Origin: Treponema sp.
GTDB lineage: Bacteria > Spirochaetota > Spirochaetia > Treponematales > Treponemataceae
DNA: 33,434 nucleotides
Direction: 5' to 3'
NCBI GenBank assembly: GCA_024681195.1
Contig: JAILBH010000026.1
Span: 1 to 33,434, forward strand
Part shown: piece after piece, positions 15,368 to 23,797 of the stretch
How positions within the stretch are numbered: position 1 is the stretch's first letter
How the letters are laid out: each line of letters starts with the position of its first letter
Translations under genes and position numbers: made by a program
Notes under the pieces: model-generated
Seen by the model: the letters and a program-made list of their open reading frames with translations, nothing else
Database searches by the model: none
What the model was told of the DNA's origin: nothing

Positions 15368-17173
15368 ATGATAGAAATGAAATATAAGCGCAACTTTTGT
15401 ATTGTTGCACACATAGACCATGGAAAATCAACTTTGTCTGACAGACTCATTCAAAAGGCCAAGATTATTGATGATCGCAAGATGATGAATCAGATTCTTG
15501 ATAATATGGATATTGAACGAGAACGTGGAATTACAATAAAGAGTCAGGCTGTAACAATTCCTTACCATGCGAAAGATGGTCATGACTATGAATTAAACTT
15601 TGTAGATACTCCGGGTCACGTAGACTTTAGCTATGAGGTTTCGCGTGCTATTGCTTCCTGCGAAGGCGCCCTGCTTTTGATTGACGCTACACAGGGTGTT
15701 GAAAGTCAGACTGTTTCAAATATGTATATGGCGCTGGAACACGATCTTACTATGGTTCCGGTAATCAATAAGATTGACCTTGCTTCGGCCGATATTCCTT
15801 CGTGCAAGAACCAGATTGATAACGAGCTGGGACTGGATTCTGAAGATGCAATGTGTGTTTCTGCAAAGACAGGGGAAGGAATTGATGAGCTTATGGAGGC
15901 AATTGTTACAAAATTTCCTCCTCCAAAGGGAGATCCAAATGCTCCTCTTGCTGCTCTTATTTTTGACTGCCATTATGATATTTACCGAGGTGTAGTTGTT
16001 CACGTAAGAGTTATGGAAGGTCGTCTTAAGACCGGGGATCTTATAAAGATGATGAGCAGCGGTACTCAATATAAAGTAGAGCAGTGTGGTATTTTTAAGA
16101 TTAACTATGAAGAAACCGGAGTACTGGAAGCCGGCGATGTAGGTTATATTATTTCGGGCTTAAAAACTGTAAGCGATGTAAAGGTAGGTGATACAATTAC
16201 ATCTGTGGAAAATGGAGTCAGTCAGCCTTTGCCTGGATTTAAAGAAGTTAAGCCTGTTGTTTATTCTTCTATCTATCCAATGGATTCAAATGATTACGAA
16301 GAACTAAAAGACAGCATGGAAAAGCTTAAGCTTAACGATGCAAGCCTTATCTACGAAAAAGATAATTCTCTTGCACTTGGTAACGGTTTTCGCTGCGGCT
16401 TTTTAGGGCTTTTGCATCTTGAAATTATTCAGGAACGTCTGGAACGTGACTTTGATCAGGCTGTAATATTTACAGCTCCATCTGTACGCTATCTCTTGCA
16501 TCTGCAAAACGGCGAAGATATGTATATTGATAATCCGTCGGAATATCCTCAGGGACGCATTGCAGACGCAGAAGAACCATATATTAAGGCAAGTATCATA
16601 ACTCCTGCAGAATATCTTGGTTCAATTATGTCGCTGTGTACCGAAAAACGTGGTGTTCAGACTAACATGCAGTATCTTGATACAAAGCGTGTAGAACTTT
16701 CCTATGAAATGCCTTTGAGCGAAGTTTTATTTGATTTTTATGACCGTCTTAAAAGCTATAGCCGTGGTTATGCTTCTTTTGATTATGAGGTTATAGGCTA
16801 TAGACCAACTGATCTTGTAAAGGTAGATATTCTGCTTAATGGAAAAATGGTTGATGCTCTGTCTCTGCTCACCTTTAAGGCAAATGCAGTTGACCGTGCC
16901 CGCAAGGTTTGTGAACGCCTTAAGGGAGAAATTTCGCGCCAGCAGTTTAAGGTTGCCATTCAGGGTGCAATCGGTAGTCAGATTATTGCCCGCGAAACTG
17001 TAAACCCTGTACGTAAGGATGTTCTTGCCAAGTGTTATGGTGGTGATATTACCCGTAAAAGAAAGCTTTTGGAAAAGCAGAAGGAAGGTAAAAAGCGCAT
17101 GAAGATGATTGGCGATGTTGAGCTTCCACAGAGCGCCTTCCTTGCAGTTCTTAAAGAAAACGATGACGAGTAA
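15368..17173 (+). CDS. lepA: Elongation factor 4 (LepA) GTPase
   Basis: A full-length 601-residue LepA/EF4, a translational GTPase that acts on stalled or assembling ribosomes. G motifs are AHIDHGKST (14-22), the switch segment RERGITIK (51-58), DTPGH (80-84) and NKID. The C-terminal LepA-specific domain is present, with the conserved KCYGGDITRKRKLLEKQKEGKKRMK end. GGAG (15358-15361) lies six bases before ATG. It follows the protease gene by 15 bases and converges with the MptE-like gene 12 bases beyond its stop; no good hairpin is seen between them. Confidence 0.97.
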   Translation: MIEMKYKRNFCIVAHIDHGKSTLSDRLIQKAKIIDDRKMMNQILDNMDIERERGITIKSQAVTIPYHAKDGHDYELNFVDTPGHVDFSYEVSRAIASCEGALLLIDATQGVESQTVSNMYMALEHDLTMVPVINKIDLASADIPSCKNQIDNELGLDSEDAMCVSAKTGEGIDELMEAIVTKFPPPKGDPNAPLAALIFDCHYDIYRGVVVHVRVMEGRLKTGDLIKMMSSGTQYKVEQCGIFKINYEETGVLEAGDVGYIISGLKTVSDVKVGDTITSVENGVSQPLPGFKEVKPVVYSSIYPMDSNDYEELKDSMEKLKLNDASLIYEKDNSLALGNGFRCGFLGLLHLEIIQERLERDFDQAVIFTAPSVRYLLHLQNGEDMYIDNPSEYPQGRIADAEEPYIKASIITPAEYLGSIMSLCTEKRGVQTNMQYLDTKRVELSYEMPLSEVLFDFYDRLKSYSRGYASFDYEVIGYRPTDLVKVDILLNGKMVDALSLLTFKANAVDRARKVCERLKGEISRQQFKVAIQGAIGSQIIARETVNPVRKDVLAKCYGGDITRKRKLLEKQKEGKKRMKMIGDVELPQSAFLAVLKENDDE

Positions 17174-17185
17174 GGCTTTTACGCT

Positions 17186-18799
17186 TTACTTTAATATTTT
17201 CAAAAAATAATCTATTTCTACTCGTACTCGGTTTAAGAAAGATTGTGTATAGTTGAAGCGCTGTCCGTCCGGAAAGTGCAGGAATAGATATTCCCGTTCA
17301 GAGATTAGTTTTGTAAGTACGTTTTGAAGTTCGGCTTGAGGAAGTTGTTTTTCTCCGGTCAGGAGCGACTTTATTTCCAAAAGAGCTTGAGCTTCTTGTT
17401 TTAAGATGAGAAGTGTGTCAGCTTGTCCTTCGACAGGCTCAGGTCCTTCGACAAGCTCAGGAACCACGGTTGCGGCTTGTGGGCCCTGCGCGGTCTGCGG
17501 TCCCTGAGCCTGTCGAAGGGCATTCATAATTTCATTATATCTTGCCATTATGGGAGTAGTATACATTTTTTCATTTTTCTTAAAGGCCGGTTCACAAAAG
17601 GCTGCTGCATAGTTTGCATCGTTTTTGATGCGGTTTGAGTTGAAAAATCTTGCATTGTCTGCCATGGCTCCTTTTGTATGAGTTCGTCCTGCAGAATAGG
17701 CAAAATCAAGTCCCCAGGTGTAAACGGGAACAGTTTCGTCTTTTCTAAAAAGCATTGCATAATACCAGGCGGTAATACCAACAGAACCAAAAGGATCGTT
17801 TTTAGGAGGAAGAATGCCGGCTTTGTCAAAGCGTTCTAAAAAAGAAGCATTAACAAATTGGGTTGTAAAAAAACTGATATCAACTGGTTTGAAAAAACGT
17901 GTAATACTATGAACGGAAGAAAGCCCTGCAAAAATATGTGTACCGCATTCACTCATGCCAATAAAGCATTTGCTTATTACGTTCTGAGCTTCTTCTATAA
18001 AAACTCCATCTGGAATAATTCCGGATTTTACCAGAGGTTGCAGTGCTGTGTCTGCACATAAAATAAAATATTTTTTTGTACCGTCAGAACACTCTTTTTT
18101 TATTTTTTTTATTCCGTCTAAGGCAGATTCACCGGCACCAAAAACAATGATTGGTTTTCCAACGCTGGCAAAAAATTTTGTAATTGGAGTTGTGTCTGTC
18201 AGTATAGAAAGGTTTTTAAAAAAGTTTGTTGAATATTTGCGGCCAAATTTTACAAGGGTTACTCTGTTAGCCCAGAAGGTCATAAGTGCATTAGTTGCGT
18301 TTTCCATTACCTTTTCATAAATGGTATTAGACTGTGGATCTATGGCAGAAAAATCTATACGGATAATTCTACGGAAGGTTCCAGGCGGGGGCAGAGTATA
18401 ACCGCTTTTTAAGGTAACGTGAGGCTTTGTTAAAAGCGGGCCAAGCTCAAATAATTCCTCTTTTTCTATAAACGTGTATTTAGAAGAATCTGGTACAGGG
18501 GAGGCAGCTATAACCTCCAGCTGTTTCATAAACTCTCTTAGTGCTGGATCAATTTCGCAGCCAAGAAGAAGACAGTCCGGCGGAAGCTTTTGAGCAAGCT
18601 CTTTTAAACCATAAGTAAGAACCGGCGAAACGCAAAGGATTAGAGTCTGTGGCTCTATCTTTAACTCACCGATTATCTGATTTATTGCTTTGGATGGATT
18701 ATATTTGGAATAAAGAAATCTGTTTTTATAAGAAACAGTAAAGCCCTGTGCCGTTTGAACGAGACAGGGCTTATTATTATTTATTGAAGAGTTATCCAA
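17186..18799 (-). CDS. MptE-like / DUF115 (Maf-type) protein with inserted repeat
   Basis: A 537-residue protein of the 6-hydroxymethylpterin-pyrophosphokinase MptE-like (DUF115) family. The core block is GKPIIVFGAGESALDGIKKI...FILCADTALQPLVKSGIIPDGVF (residues ~215-265), with the glycine-rich nucleotide loop and the DTAL-P-L--GI-PD motif. In flagellated bacteria relatives (Maf) glycosylate flagellins, and in treponemes a flagellar or envelope sugar-transfer role is plausible but inferred. Residues ~427-458 (RQAQGPQTAQGP, VPELVEGPEPVEGQ) do not belong to the family and are encoded by a palindromic repeat inserted in frame (17427-17519). The gene starts two bases after the PpiD-like gene stop, so the two are co-transcribed. 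Confidence 0.82.
   Translation of the reverse strand: MDNSSINNNKPCLVQTAQGFTVSYKNRFLYSKYNPSKAINQIIGELKIEPQTLILCVSPVLTYGLKELAQKLPPDCLLLGCEIDPALREFMKQLEVIAASPVPDSSKYTFIEKEELFELGPLLTKPHVTLKSGYTLPPPGTFRRIIRIDFSAIDPQSNTIYEKVMENATNALMTFWANRVTLVKFGRKYSTNFFKNLSILTDTTPITKFFASVGKPIIVFGAGESALDGIKKIKKECSDGTKKYFILCADTALQPLVKSGIIPDGVFIEEAQNVISKCFIGMSECGTHIFAGLSSVHSITRFFKPVDISFFTTQFVNASFLERFDKAGILPPKNDPFGSVGITAWYYAMLFRKDETVPVYTWGLDFAYSAGRTHTKGAMADNARFFNSNRIKNDANYAAAFCEPAFKKNEKMYTTPIMARYNEIMNALRQAQGPQTAQGPQAATVVPELVEGPEPVEGQADTLLILKQEAQALLEIKSLLTGEKQLPQAELQNVLTKLISEREYLFLHFPDGQRFNYTQSFLNRVRVEIDYFLKILK
17427..17519. repeat. Palindromic interspersed repeat inserted in frame in the MptE-like gene
   Basis: CCTTCGACAGGCTCAGG (17427-17443) is followed directly by a near-identical direct copy CCTTCGACAAGCTCAGG (17445-17461). 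An exact inverted copy of the first lies at 17503-17519. The GC-richer core (CCCTGCGCGGTCTGCGGTC) differs in composition from the surrounding gene. The same word is known to me from interspersed repeats in many unrelated bacterial genomes, where it is translated as pieces such as VPELVEGP or RQAQGP. Confidence 0.85.
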
Positions 18800-18801
18800 G
18801 A

Positions 18802-20310
18802 TTAGTATGAGCTGCTCATGAAGTTGTCGAAGTATACTCCAATAAAGTTATTTTCAAGCTTTGGACTTGCAAAAATAACTGCCTGAGAAGCATTTTCATC
18901 AACATCTGCAATTAAGAGCGAGTAGTTGCTTTCCTTCTCTTCTTCTACGGCTTCTTCTGTTCCTTCTGCAGGCTCTTCTTTGCCTTCTGCAATGTACTGA
19001 AGAACGGCAATGTCTCCATTAAGTACAATAGGATTAGAATATTCGCCTAATTTGATAGAGAAGGCATTCTTTAAGAAGTCTTCATTTTTGTCTGCAGAAG
19101 CAAGAGCAGTATTTGATTCTGTATCCATTGTATCAAAGAACTTTACAGCTCCGTAGTTTAATGGAGATGCAGGGACATCAGAAACTGTTACATCTGCATA
19201 ATTTGCTGCTGCTTCGTCAAATGAAGTCTGCTTAGCTTCCTTAATGAACTTGTTTGCTATATCTGTGTAATAATCTTCGATGATTGTTTTTTCATAGATT
19301 GTAATATAGTTCTTAACATCTTTGATTGTTTCTTCTGAAGTAAAATCCGGGCTAACAGGAGCAGCGTTATTCTTGAAGATTGTGAAACCAATTGTTGTTT
19401 CAAGAGCAGGACTTACTTCACCTGCAGCAAGACCAGTTACCTTAATAAGAGAATCTTTGTCATTAAGAATGTTTTCAATCTGATACTGAGAATTGTTAGA
19501 AAGCTTTCCATTTGAGTCGCTGTAGTTTTTATCTGAATATTCAGCAACAGCATCTTCAAAAGTAATCTGTCCCTTGGCAATTCTTGAAGTAACCTTGTTT
19601 GCAATTTCTTTTGTTTTTACTGTTATAACAGACATGTCATATTTAATAAACTTGTCTGAGTTAGCCTTACCAAACTTAACCTGTTCTTCTTCCGGATAAT
19701 TGTTGGTAGAGAAGGTTGCCATCTTAAATGAACGGAATTCTTTTGCAAAAGTATCAAGGAATTCTGTTTCCGCATCTGCTGCTTTAAGACCAAAAAGCTT
19801 GTAGCCACAGAAGCTTTCTGTTGTACCAAAGTTATCATCAAAATAGCGGCCAGTATAAAGAGACTCTTTTATGCTTTTTGTAAGATTATCGATATAAGAA
19901 GAATCTGCCTGCATATAAGCTTTCTTTGAGAATTTTCCATCTGCATCTGTAAAGTAAACCTTAACTTTGCGGTTAATGGAATCTTGAGGAACTTCATAAC
20001 CAGCAGCCTTAAGAATTTCTTCCTGTGCATATTTTACTACTGTGGAATTGAACGCATAACTATAAATTGTAAATTGATTTGATGAGTTTATTTCCATTCC
20101 ATTGTTTCTGTACATTTCTGCATACTGTGAAAGGAAATTTGTAAAATCAGAACCATATTCATAGCTGATTTTTTTGCCATCGTATTTACCAAAAACAAGT
20201 CCCTCCTGCTGGCCTGCTGTTCCAGATAAAGATGATGGAAGTACGAATGCGACAAAACAAATAATAAGAATGATTGACGCACCGAATGTGTAAAGTACAC
20301 CCTTTTTCAT
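18802..20310 (-). CDS. PpiD/SurA-like peptidylprolyl isomerase (parvulin-type foldase)
   Basis: A 502-residue envelope protein with an N-terminal membrane anchor (FGASIILIICFVAFVLP, residues ~9-25) and a SurA_N-like helical chaperone segment (residues ~35-200, with FGKYDGKKISYEYG at its head). A parvulin-like domain covers about 223-315 (IANKVTSRIAKGQITFEDAVAEYSD, GLAAGEVSPALETTIGFTIFKN). The C-terminal arm is acidic (EEPAEGTEEAVEEEKE). The overall build is that of PpiD, which is anchored in the inner membrane and helps newly exported proteins fold. The usual catalytic His pairs of active parvulins are not evident, so it may be a chaperone only. AAGGG precedes ATG 20310, and a good promoter lies upstream. 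It heads a two-gene unit with the MptE-like gene. Confidence 0.85.
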   Translation of the reverse strand: MKKGVLYTFGASIILIICFVAFVLPSSLSGTAGQQEGLVFGKYDGKKISYEYGSDFTNFLSQYAEMYRNNGMEINSSNQFTIYSYAFNSTVVKYAQEEILKAAGYEVPQDSINRKVKVYFTDADGKFSKKAYMQADSSYIDNLTKSIKESLYTGRYFDDNFGTTESFCGYKLFGLKAADAETEFLDTFAKEFRSFKMATFSTNNYPEEEQVKFGKANSDKFIKYDMSVITVKTKEIANKVTSRIAKGQITFEDAVAEYSDKNYSDSNGKLSNNSQYQIENILNDKDSLIKVTGLAAGEVSPALETTIGFTIFKNNAAPVSPDFTSEETIKDVKNYITIYEKTIIEDYYTDIANKFIKEAKQTSFDEAAANYADVTVSDVPASPLNYGAVKFFDTMDTESNTALASADKNEDFLKNAFSIKLGEYSNPIVLNGDIAVLQYIAEGKEEPAEGTEEAVEEEKESNYSLLIADVDENASQAVIFASPKLENNFIGVYFDNFMSSSY

Positions 20311-20350
20311 ATTGTTACCCTTTATATATTAGTTTTAAAATAATTAAACT

Positions 20351-20379
20351 ATTTTAACACAGAATCGACTTGTAGTCAA
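20351..20379 (-). promoter_or_regulatory. Sigma-70 promoter of the PpiD-like gene
   Basis: On the minus strand, TTGACT (20379-20374), a 17-base spacer and TAAAAT (20356-20351). The predicted start near 20344 gives a normal ~34-base leader with a ribosome binding site, in contrast to the leaderless units in this window. Confidence 0.75.
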
Positions 20380-20414
20380 TTTACGGTTTTTACAGTTCAA
20401 AAGAACAAAAAAAG

Positions 20415-20444
20415 TTTCAATTTTTTTAAATTTGGGTTTATAAT
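20415..20444 (+). promoter_or_regulatory. Putative promoter of the small membrane protein gene
   Basis: TATAAT (20439-20444) with a weak TTTCAA (20415-20420) 18 bases upstream. The predicted start near 20451 leaves a ~25-base leader that contains AAAGGAG (20462-20468). Confidence 0.6.
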
Positions 20445-20475
20445 ATAAGAATCTACTTTATAAAGGAGTGTCTTT

Positions 20476-20697
20476 ATGGCAAAATCAAAAGATTATTTTG
20501 GATTAGGAAGACTTGTAAGCATTATTCTTGCAATTATTCCTTTTACAGCCTGGATTTGCGGTTTTCTTACAAGATTTAAGGAAGGAAAAATCATCGCAGG
20601 TCTTATCCGTTTAATTTTCGGATTCACAATTGTATGGGTTCTTGACCTGATCTTAATGATTCTTCAGGGAAAAATCCTCCGTCTTCTTAACTGCTAG
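20476..20697 (+). CDS. Small two-helix membrane protein, unknown function
   Basis: A 73-residue protein. It begins MAKSKDYFGLGRLVSIILAI and has two hydrophobic segments (residues ~13-30 and ~40-63) separated by a basic loop (TRFKEGKIIAG). ATG is preceded by AAAGGAG at good spacing and by a TATAAT box, so it is a real and probably well-expressed gene. Similar short membrane proteins occur in treponemes and clostridia, but I cannot name a function. It stands alone between divergent ppiD-like and convergent ddl genes. Confidence 0.75.
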   Translation: MAKSKDYFGLGRLVSIILAIIPFTAWICGFLTRFKEGKIIAGLIRLIFGFTIVWVLDLILMILQGKILRLLNC

Positions 20698-20753
20698 TTT
20701 CTGGTAGTAGAAGCAAAGAATTAATTAATTAAAAAACGAAAGAAAATTTATAA

Positions 20754-20825
20754 GCCCGAAGATTTTCTGACGGCGAGCAAACCTCATCTTCGTCCCGTTT
20801 GCTCACTAGCAGAAAATCTTCGGGC
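20754..20825. terminator. Long two-part perfect hairpin between convergent genes
   Basis: The outer stem has 16 perfect pairs: GCCCGAAGATTTTCTG (20754-20769) with 20810-20825. After symmetrical five-base internal loops there is an inner stem of eight perfect pairs, GAGCAAAC (20775-20782) with GTTTGCTC (20797-20804), around a 14-base loop. Only ATTTT follows on the plus strand. It probably terminates both the small membrane gene and ddl, but is longer and more regular than the other terminators here and could be a copy of a palindromic repeat. Confidence 0.7.
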
Positions 20826-20842
20826 ATTTTAAATTTAATTCT

Positions 20843-21970
20843 TTATCTGCTTGTGCTTAATTTATTTTTGGCTTCGTATCTTGCAACTGCTTCACTAATC
20901 AAAAGCTCTACAAGGTCTGAAAACTTAAGTCCTGCTGCATCACACATTTTTGGGAACATGCTTATTGGTGTAAAGCCAGGCATTGTGTTTATTTCGTTCA
21001 GATAAACTGCTTTTGTATCTCGGTCAATAAAGAAATCTACTCTGGAAAGACCAGTTGCGTCCAAAACCTTATATGCAGCACAGGCTGTCTTACGGATTTT
21101 TTCAAGGTCATTTTCAGAAAGCTCTGCAGGAATCAAAAGCTTTGCCCCATCCGGATCATTGTATTTTGCATCAAAATCATAGAAGGTATGGCTTGGAGCA
21201 ATTTCGCCCGGAATATAGGCAACAACATCTTCAACATCACTATCTGCAGGGAAGGTAACAGAGTTGCCGGTAACGCTGCATTCAATTTCACGTGCATTGA
21301 TTGCTTTTTCTACCAGAACCTTATCATCCCAGTTAAAGGCTTCCATAATTGCAAAAGAAAGCTCCCTGCGGTTATTTGCCTTTGAGGCACCGTTAGAGCT
21401 TCCTGCACAGCAAGGCTTTACAAACATAGGATAACCAAGCTCTTTTTCGGTTTCTTCTATAACGGCATCATAAACTACGCTATCAAGTACAACAGAACGT
21501 TTTACACATACATAAGGAACAACAGGAAGTCCTACGCTCTGCCATATCATCTTTGTCTTTTCTTTATCCATTGTGATGGCAGAAGAAAGATGTGTACAAC
21601 CAACATAAGCAATATCTGCCATTTCAAATAATCCCTGAATGGTTCCATCTTCGCCGTAGGTTCCGTGAAGGGCTGGGAAAACAACATCAATATCTAAAGC
21701 TTTTCCGCCGCAAACAAAGGCATTCTTCTTTGCGCCCGGAATTATACTTACAGCCTTTGCAGAATCTTCTTTGATTGTGAGGGCGGCTTTTTCATCACTG
21801 CAAATTCTTTTGTATTCTGCTTCATCCTGGAGGTACCAGCGGCCATCTTTTGTAATACCAATTAAAATCACCTGGTTTTCTTTTTTGATTCCGCGGGTAA
21901 TTGCTGCTGCAGAAATAAGGCTTATTTCATGCTCACCTGAGCGGCCTCCGTATATTACTGCTATGTTCAT
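20843..21970 (-). CDS. ddl: D-alanine--D-alanine ligase
   Basis: A 375-residue ATP-grasp ligase that makes D-Ala-D-Ala for peptidoglycan. Signatures are IAVIYGGRSGEHEISLISA at the start, FPALHGTYGEDGTIQGLFE, VKPCCAGSSNGASKA (the family's VKPA--GSS-G-SK loop with Cys-Cys in place of the usual Ala-Asn/Arg), FYDFDAKYND and NEINTMPGFTPISMFPKM. The Lys-Tyr of the DAKY loop is of the D-Ala-D-Ala type rather than the Phe seen in D-lactate ligases. It begins four bases inside murE (ATGA overlap), so it is translated from the murE transcript. The end converges on the 20754-20825 hairpin. Confidence 0.95.
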   Translation of the reverse strand: MNIAVIYGGRSGEHEISLISAAAITRGIKKENQVILIGITKDGRWYLQDEAEYKRICSDEKAALTIKEDSAKAVSIIPGAKKNAFVCGGKALDIDVVFPALHGTYGEDGTIQGLFEMADIAYVGCTHLSSAITMDKEKTKMIWQSVGLPVVPYVCVKRSVVLDSVVYDAVIEETEKELGYPMFVKPCCAGSSNGASKANNRRELSFAIMEAFNWDDKVLVEKAINAREIECSVTGNSVTFPADSDVEDVVAYIPGEIAPSHTFYDFDAKYNDPDGAKLLIPAELSENDLEKIRKTACAAYKVLDATGLSRVDFFIDRDTKAVYLNEINTMPGFTPISMFPKMCDAAGLKFSDLVELLISEAVARYEAKNKLSTSR

Positions 21971-23724
21971 AGTGAAAAAATCTCCTTTAATGCTTTGCGT
22001 GCCTCTGTTATTTCATCATAAGGCATAACATGGTCTTTATAAATAATACTGTTTTCGTGTGATTTACCAAGCAGAAGAACAATGTCCCCTTTTTTTGCCA
22101 TCTTAAAGGTCTGGCGGATTGCTTGAGGTCTGTCGTGAATTATAAACAGATTTTCATCCATAACCTTGCCTTCTTTAACAGCTCCTTCTGCAATCATTTT
22201 AAGAAGCTCTACCGGATCTTCGCCGCGGGGATCTTCGTCTGCAAGAACAATTACATCACAAAAACGGGCTGCAATTTGTCCCTGAAGAGGTCGTTTGGTA
22301 AGGTCTCTTTCTCCACCGCTTCCAAAGACTGCAAAGATTCTGCCGTTACAGCGTTTGCGGATTGGAGGAAAGATAGTTTCAAAGCTCGAAGGTGTATGAG
22401 CGTAATCTACTATAAGTTCAAAATCCTGACCTTGATCAATTACTGTCATGCGTCCCTTGATTGGAGTAAAATCACAGATTTTTTCTGCAAGCTCGCTAAA
22501 GCTTTTGCCTGTTACACTGCTTACGGCAGTAATTGCGGCCATAAGGTTATAGGCATTAAAGGCACCCGGAAGAGGCGCTTTTACACTAAAGCGGCTTTTT
22601 GGACGAGGCTGAACAGGATCGTAATTATCCGGATAAATTGCGGTTTCTCCGTCTGCCTCTACATCAAAGGTAAGGCCGTAGGTTGCAGCTGCAATGTTTC
22701 GTGCAGTCATATAGCGGAGGTTGTCCGGAATTGCAGGAAGCGGAGTTGCATTGCCGCCTGTTTCGGCTGCAGCTTTACCGGCTTTTCCTTCTGTCGTAAA
22801 ACCGTATACCGGATGACTTGTTGAATCAATAAAATATGTTGCAGAAGGGTCTTCCAGATTTACAATCCCAATTGAATTGATTTTCTGTTTTACACCTGCA
22901 ATTGTTTTTATATGACTGTGTTTGTCCAGAGCTCGGAAAAGGTTTGCCTTGTCTGAACGGTAGGTTTCAAAGTTTTTATGAAATTCAAGATGCTCAAGAG
23001 TTACGTTCATAAAAACACCGCAGTCAAAAAGAATGTTTCCGCAACGGTTTAATTTTGCAGAAAGCCCGTGAGATGAAGTTTCTACTACAGCATATTTACA
23101 GCCGTTTTCGAGCATTTCGTTTAAGTGGTGCTGAATTATCGGGGCTTCTGGTGTGGTCTGATGCTGTGGATTTGGCTGAGCATCTCCTCCAAAGGAATAT
23201 TCAACTGTAGAAATAAAGCCTGCTTTTTCTCCACAGGCTCTGAGTAACTGCCAGATAAAGCTTACCGTGCTGGACTTTCCTTCTGTACCTGTAACACCAA
23301 TTACAATAAGCCGTTCGCTTGGATTATCATAAAAGCAGGAAGAAAGCGGAGCCATAGAAAAACGTGCGTCAGGAACATTTATGAGGGCAGGTGCAAACTT
23401 TGGAGTTTCATCGCTTAGTGCATTTTTCATTGTTCTTTTAATGATTGCTTCGGCAACATCTTCCTGCTGGGATTTAGAAAGCTTTCCCTGGAAGACTACT
23501 GCATTTGCACCTGCCAGAATGGCCTGAGCAATATAATTATTTCCATCTGTATGAGTGCCTGGTAACGCAAAATAAAGGGAGTCTTTGCCGGCTTCGCGGG
23601 AGTCAAAAACCAGGTTGGTAACAGGAATATTATTTATTTCTGATAAATCGTCGATTTTAGTACCATCTGCCGCCACCACTGCGTTTTCGAACGCCGGCAG
23701 AATCTGTGAAAGTTGTTTTGTCAT
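21967..23724 (-). CDS. murE: UDP-MurNAc-L-Ala-D-Glu--diamino acid ligase (MurE)
   Basis: A 585-residue Mur ligase, longer than the usual ~490-510. It adds the third amino acid to the peptidoglycan stem peptide. Visible are the N-terminal VTNLVFDSREAGKDSLYFAL, the ATP loop GVTGTEGKSS (143-152), ETSSHGLSAKLNRC, the YRSDKANLF carbamoyl-lysine region and DYAHTPSSFE in the C-terminal domain. The selectivity loop reads DEDPRGEDP, close to the DNPR type, with Glu-Asp for Asn. Treponemes are known for ornithine at this position, and the loop cannot by itself tell ornithine from diaminopimelate. Extra length comes from inserts near residues 80-110 and 290-345. The ATG directly follows a TATAAT box with no ribosome binding site. 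Confidence 0.93.
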   Translation of the reverse strand: MTKQLSQILPAFENAVVAADGTKIDDLSEINNIPVTNLVFDSREAGKDSLYFALPGTHTDGNNYIAQAILAGANAVVFQGKLSKSQQEDVAEAIIKRTMKNALSDETPKFAPALINVPDARFSMAPLSSCFYDNPSERLIVIGVTGTEGKSSTVSFIWQLLRACGEKAGFISTVEYSFGGDAQPNPQHQTTPEAPIIQHHLNEMLENGCKYAVVETSSHGLSAKLNRCGNILFDCGVFMNVTLEHLEFHKNFETYRSDKANLFRALDKHSHIKTIAGVKQKINSIGIVNLEDPSATYFIDSTSHPVYGFTTEGKAGKAAAETGGNATPLPAIPDNLRYMTARNIAAATYGLTFDVEADGETAIYPDNYDPVQPRPKSRFSVKAPLPGAFNAYNLMAAITAVSSVTGKSFSELAEKICDFTPIKGRMTVIDQGQDFELIVDYAHTPSSFETIFPPIRKRCNGRIFAVFGSGGERDLTKRPLQGQIAARFCDVIVLADEDPRGEDPVELLKMIAEGAVKEGKVMDENLFIIHDRPQAIRQTFKMAKKGDIVLLLGKSHENSIIYKDHVMPYDEITEARKALKEIFSL

Positions 23725-23730
23725 AATTTT

Positions 23731-23759
23731 ATTATAACGTATTGCATTGGCATTGTGAA
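23731..23759 (-). promoter_or_regulatory. Leaderless promoter of murE-ddl
   Basis: On the minus strand, TTCACA (23759-23754), a 17-base spacer and TATAAT (23736-23731). Six bases then separate it from ATG 23724, so transcription should begin at the A of the start codon. No Shine-Dalgarno is present. Its -35 box lies four bases from that of the divergent queD promoter. Confidence 0.8.
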
Positions 23760-23762
23760 CTG

Positions 23763-23791
23763 TTGCGAAGTAAACCTCATTACAATATAAT
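23763..23791 (+). promoter_or_regulatory. Leaderless promoter of queD
   Basis: TTGCGA (23763-23768), a 17-base spacer, TATAAT (23786-23791), then six bases and ATG 23798. This is the same geometry as the murE promoter on the other strand, with no ribosome binding site. Confidence 0.8.
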
Positions 23792-23797
23792 CAAACT

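Noticed and set aside
17171-17220. Terminator between lepA and the MptE-like gene
   Set aside because: Only short, imperfect pairing near TAAGGCTTTTACGCTTTA; not convincing.
22123-22824. 233-residue open frame on the plus strand inside murE
   Set aside because: Fully antisense to a well-conserved Mur ligase; Cys/Lys/Ser-rich composition without motifs; no ribosome binding site. A shadow frame.
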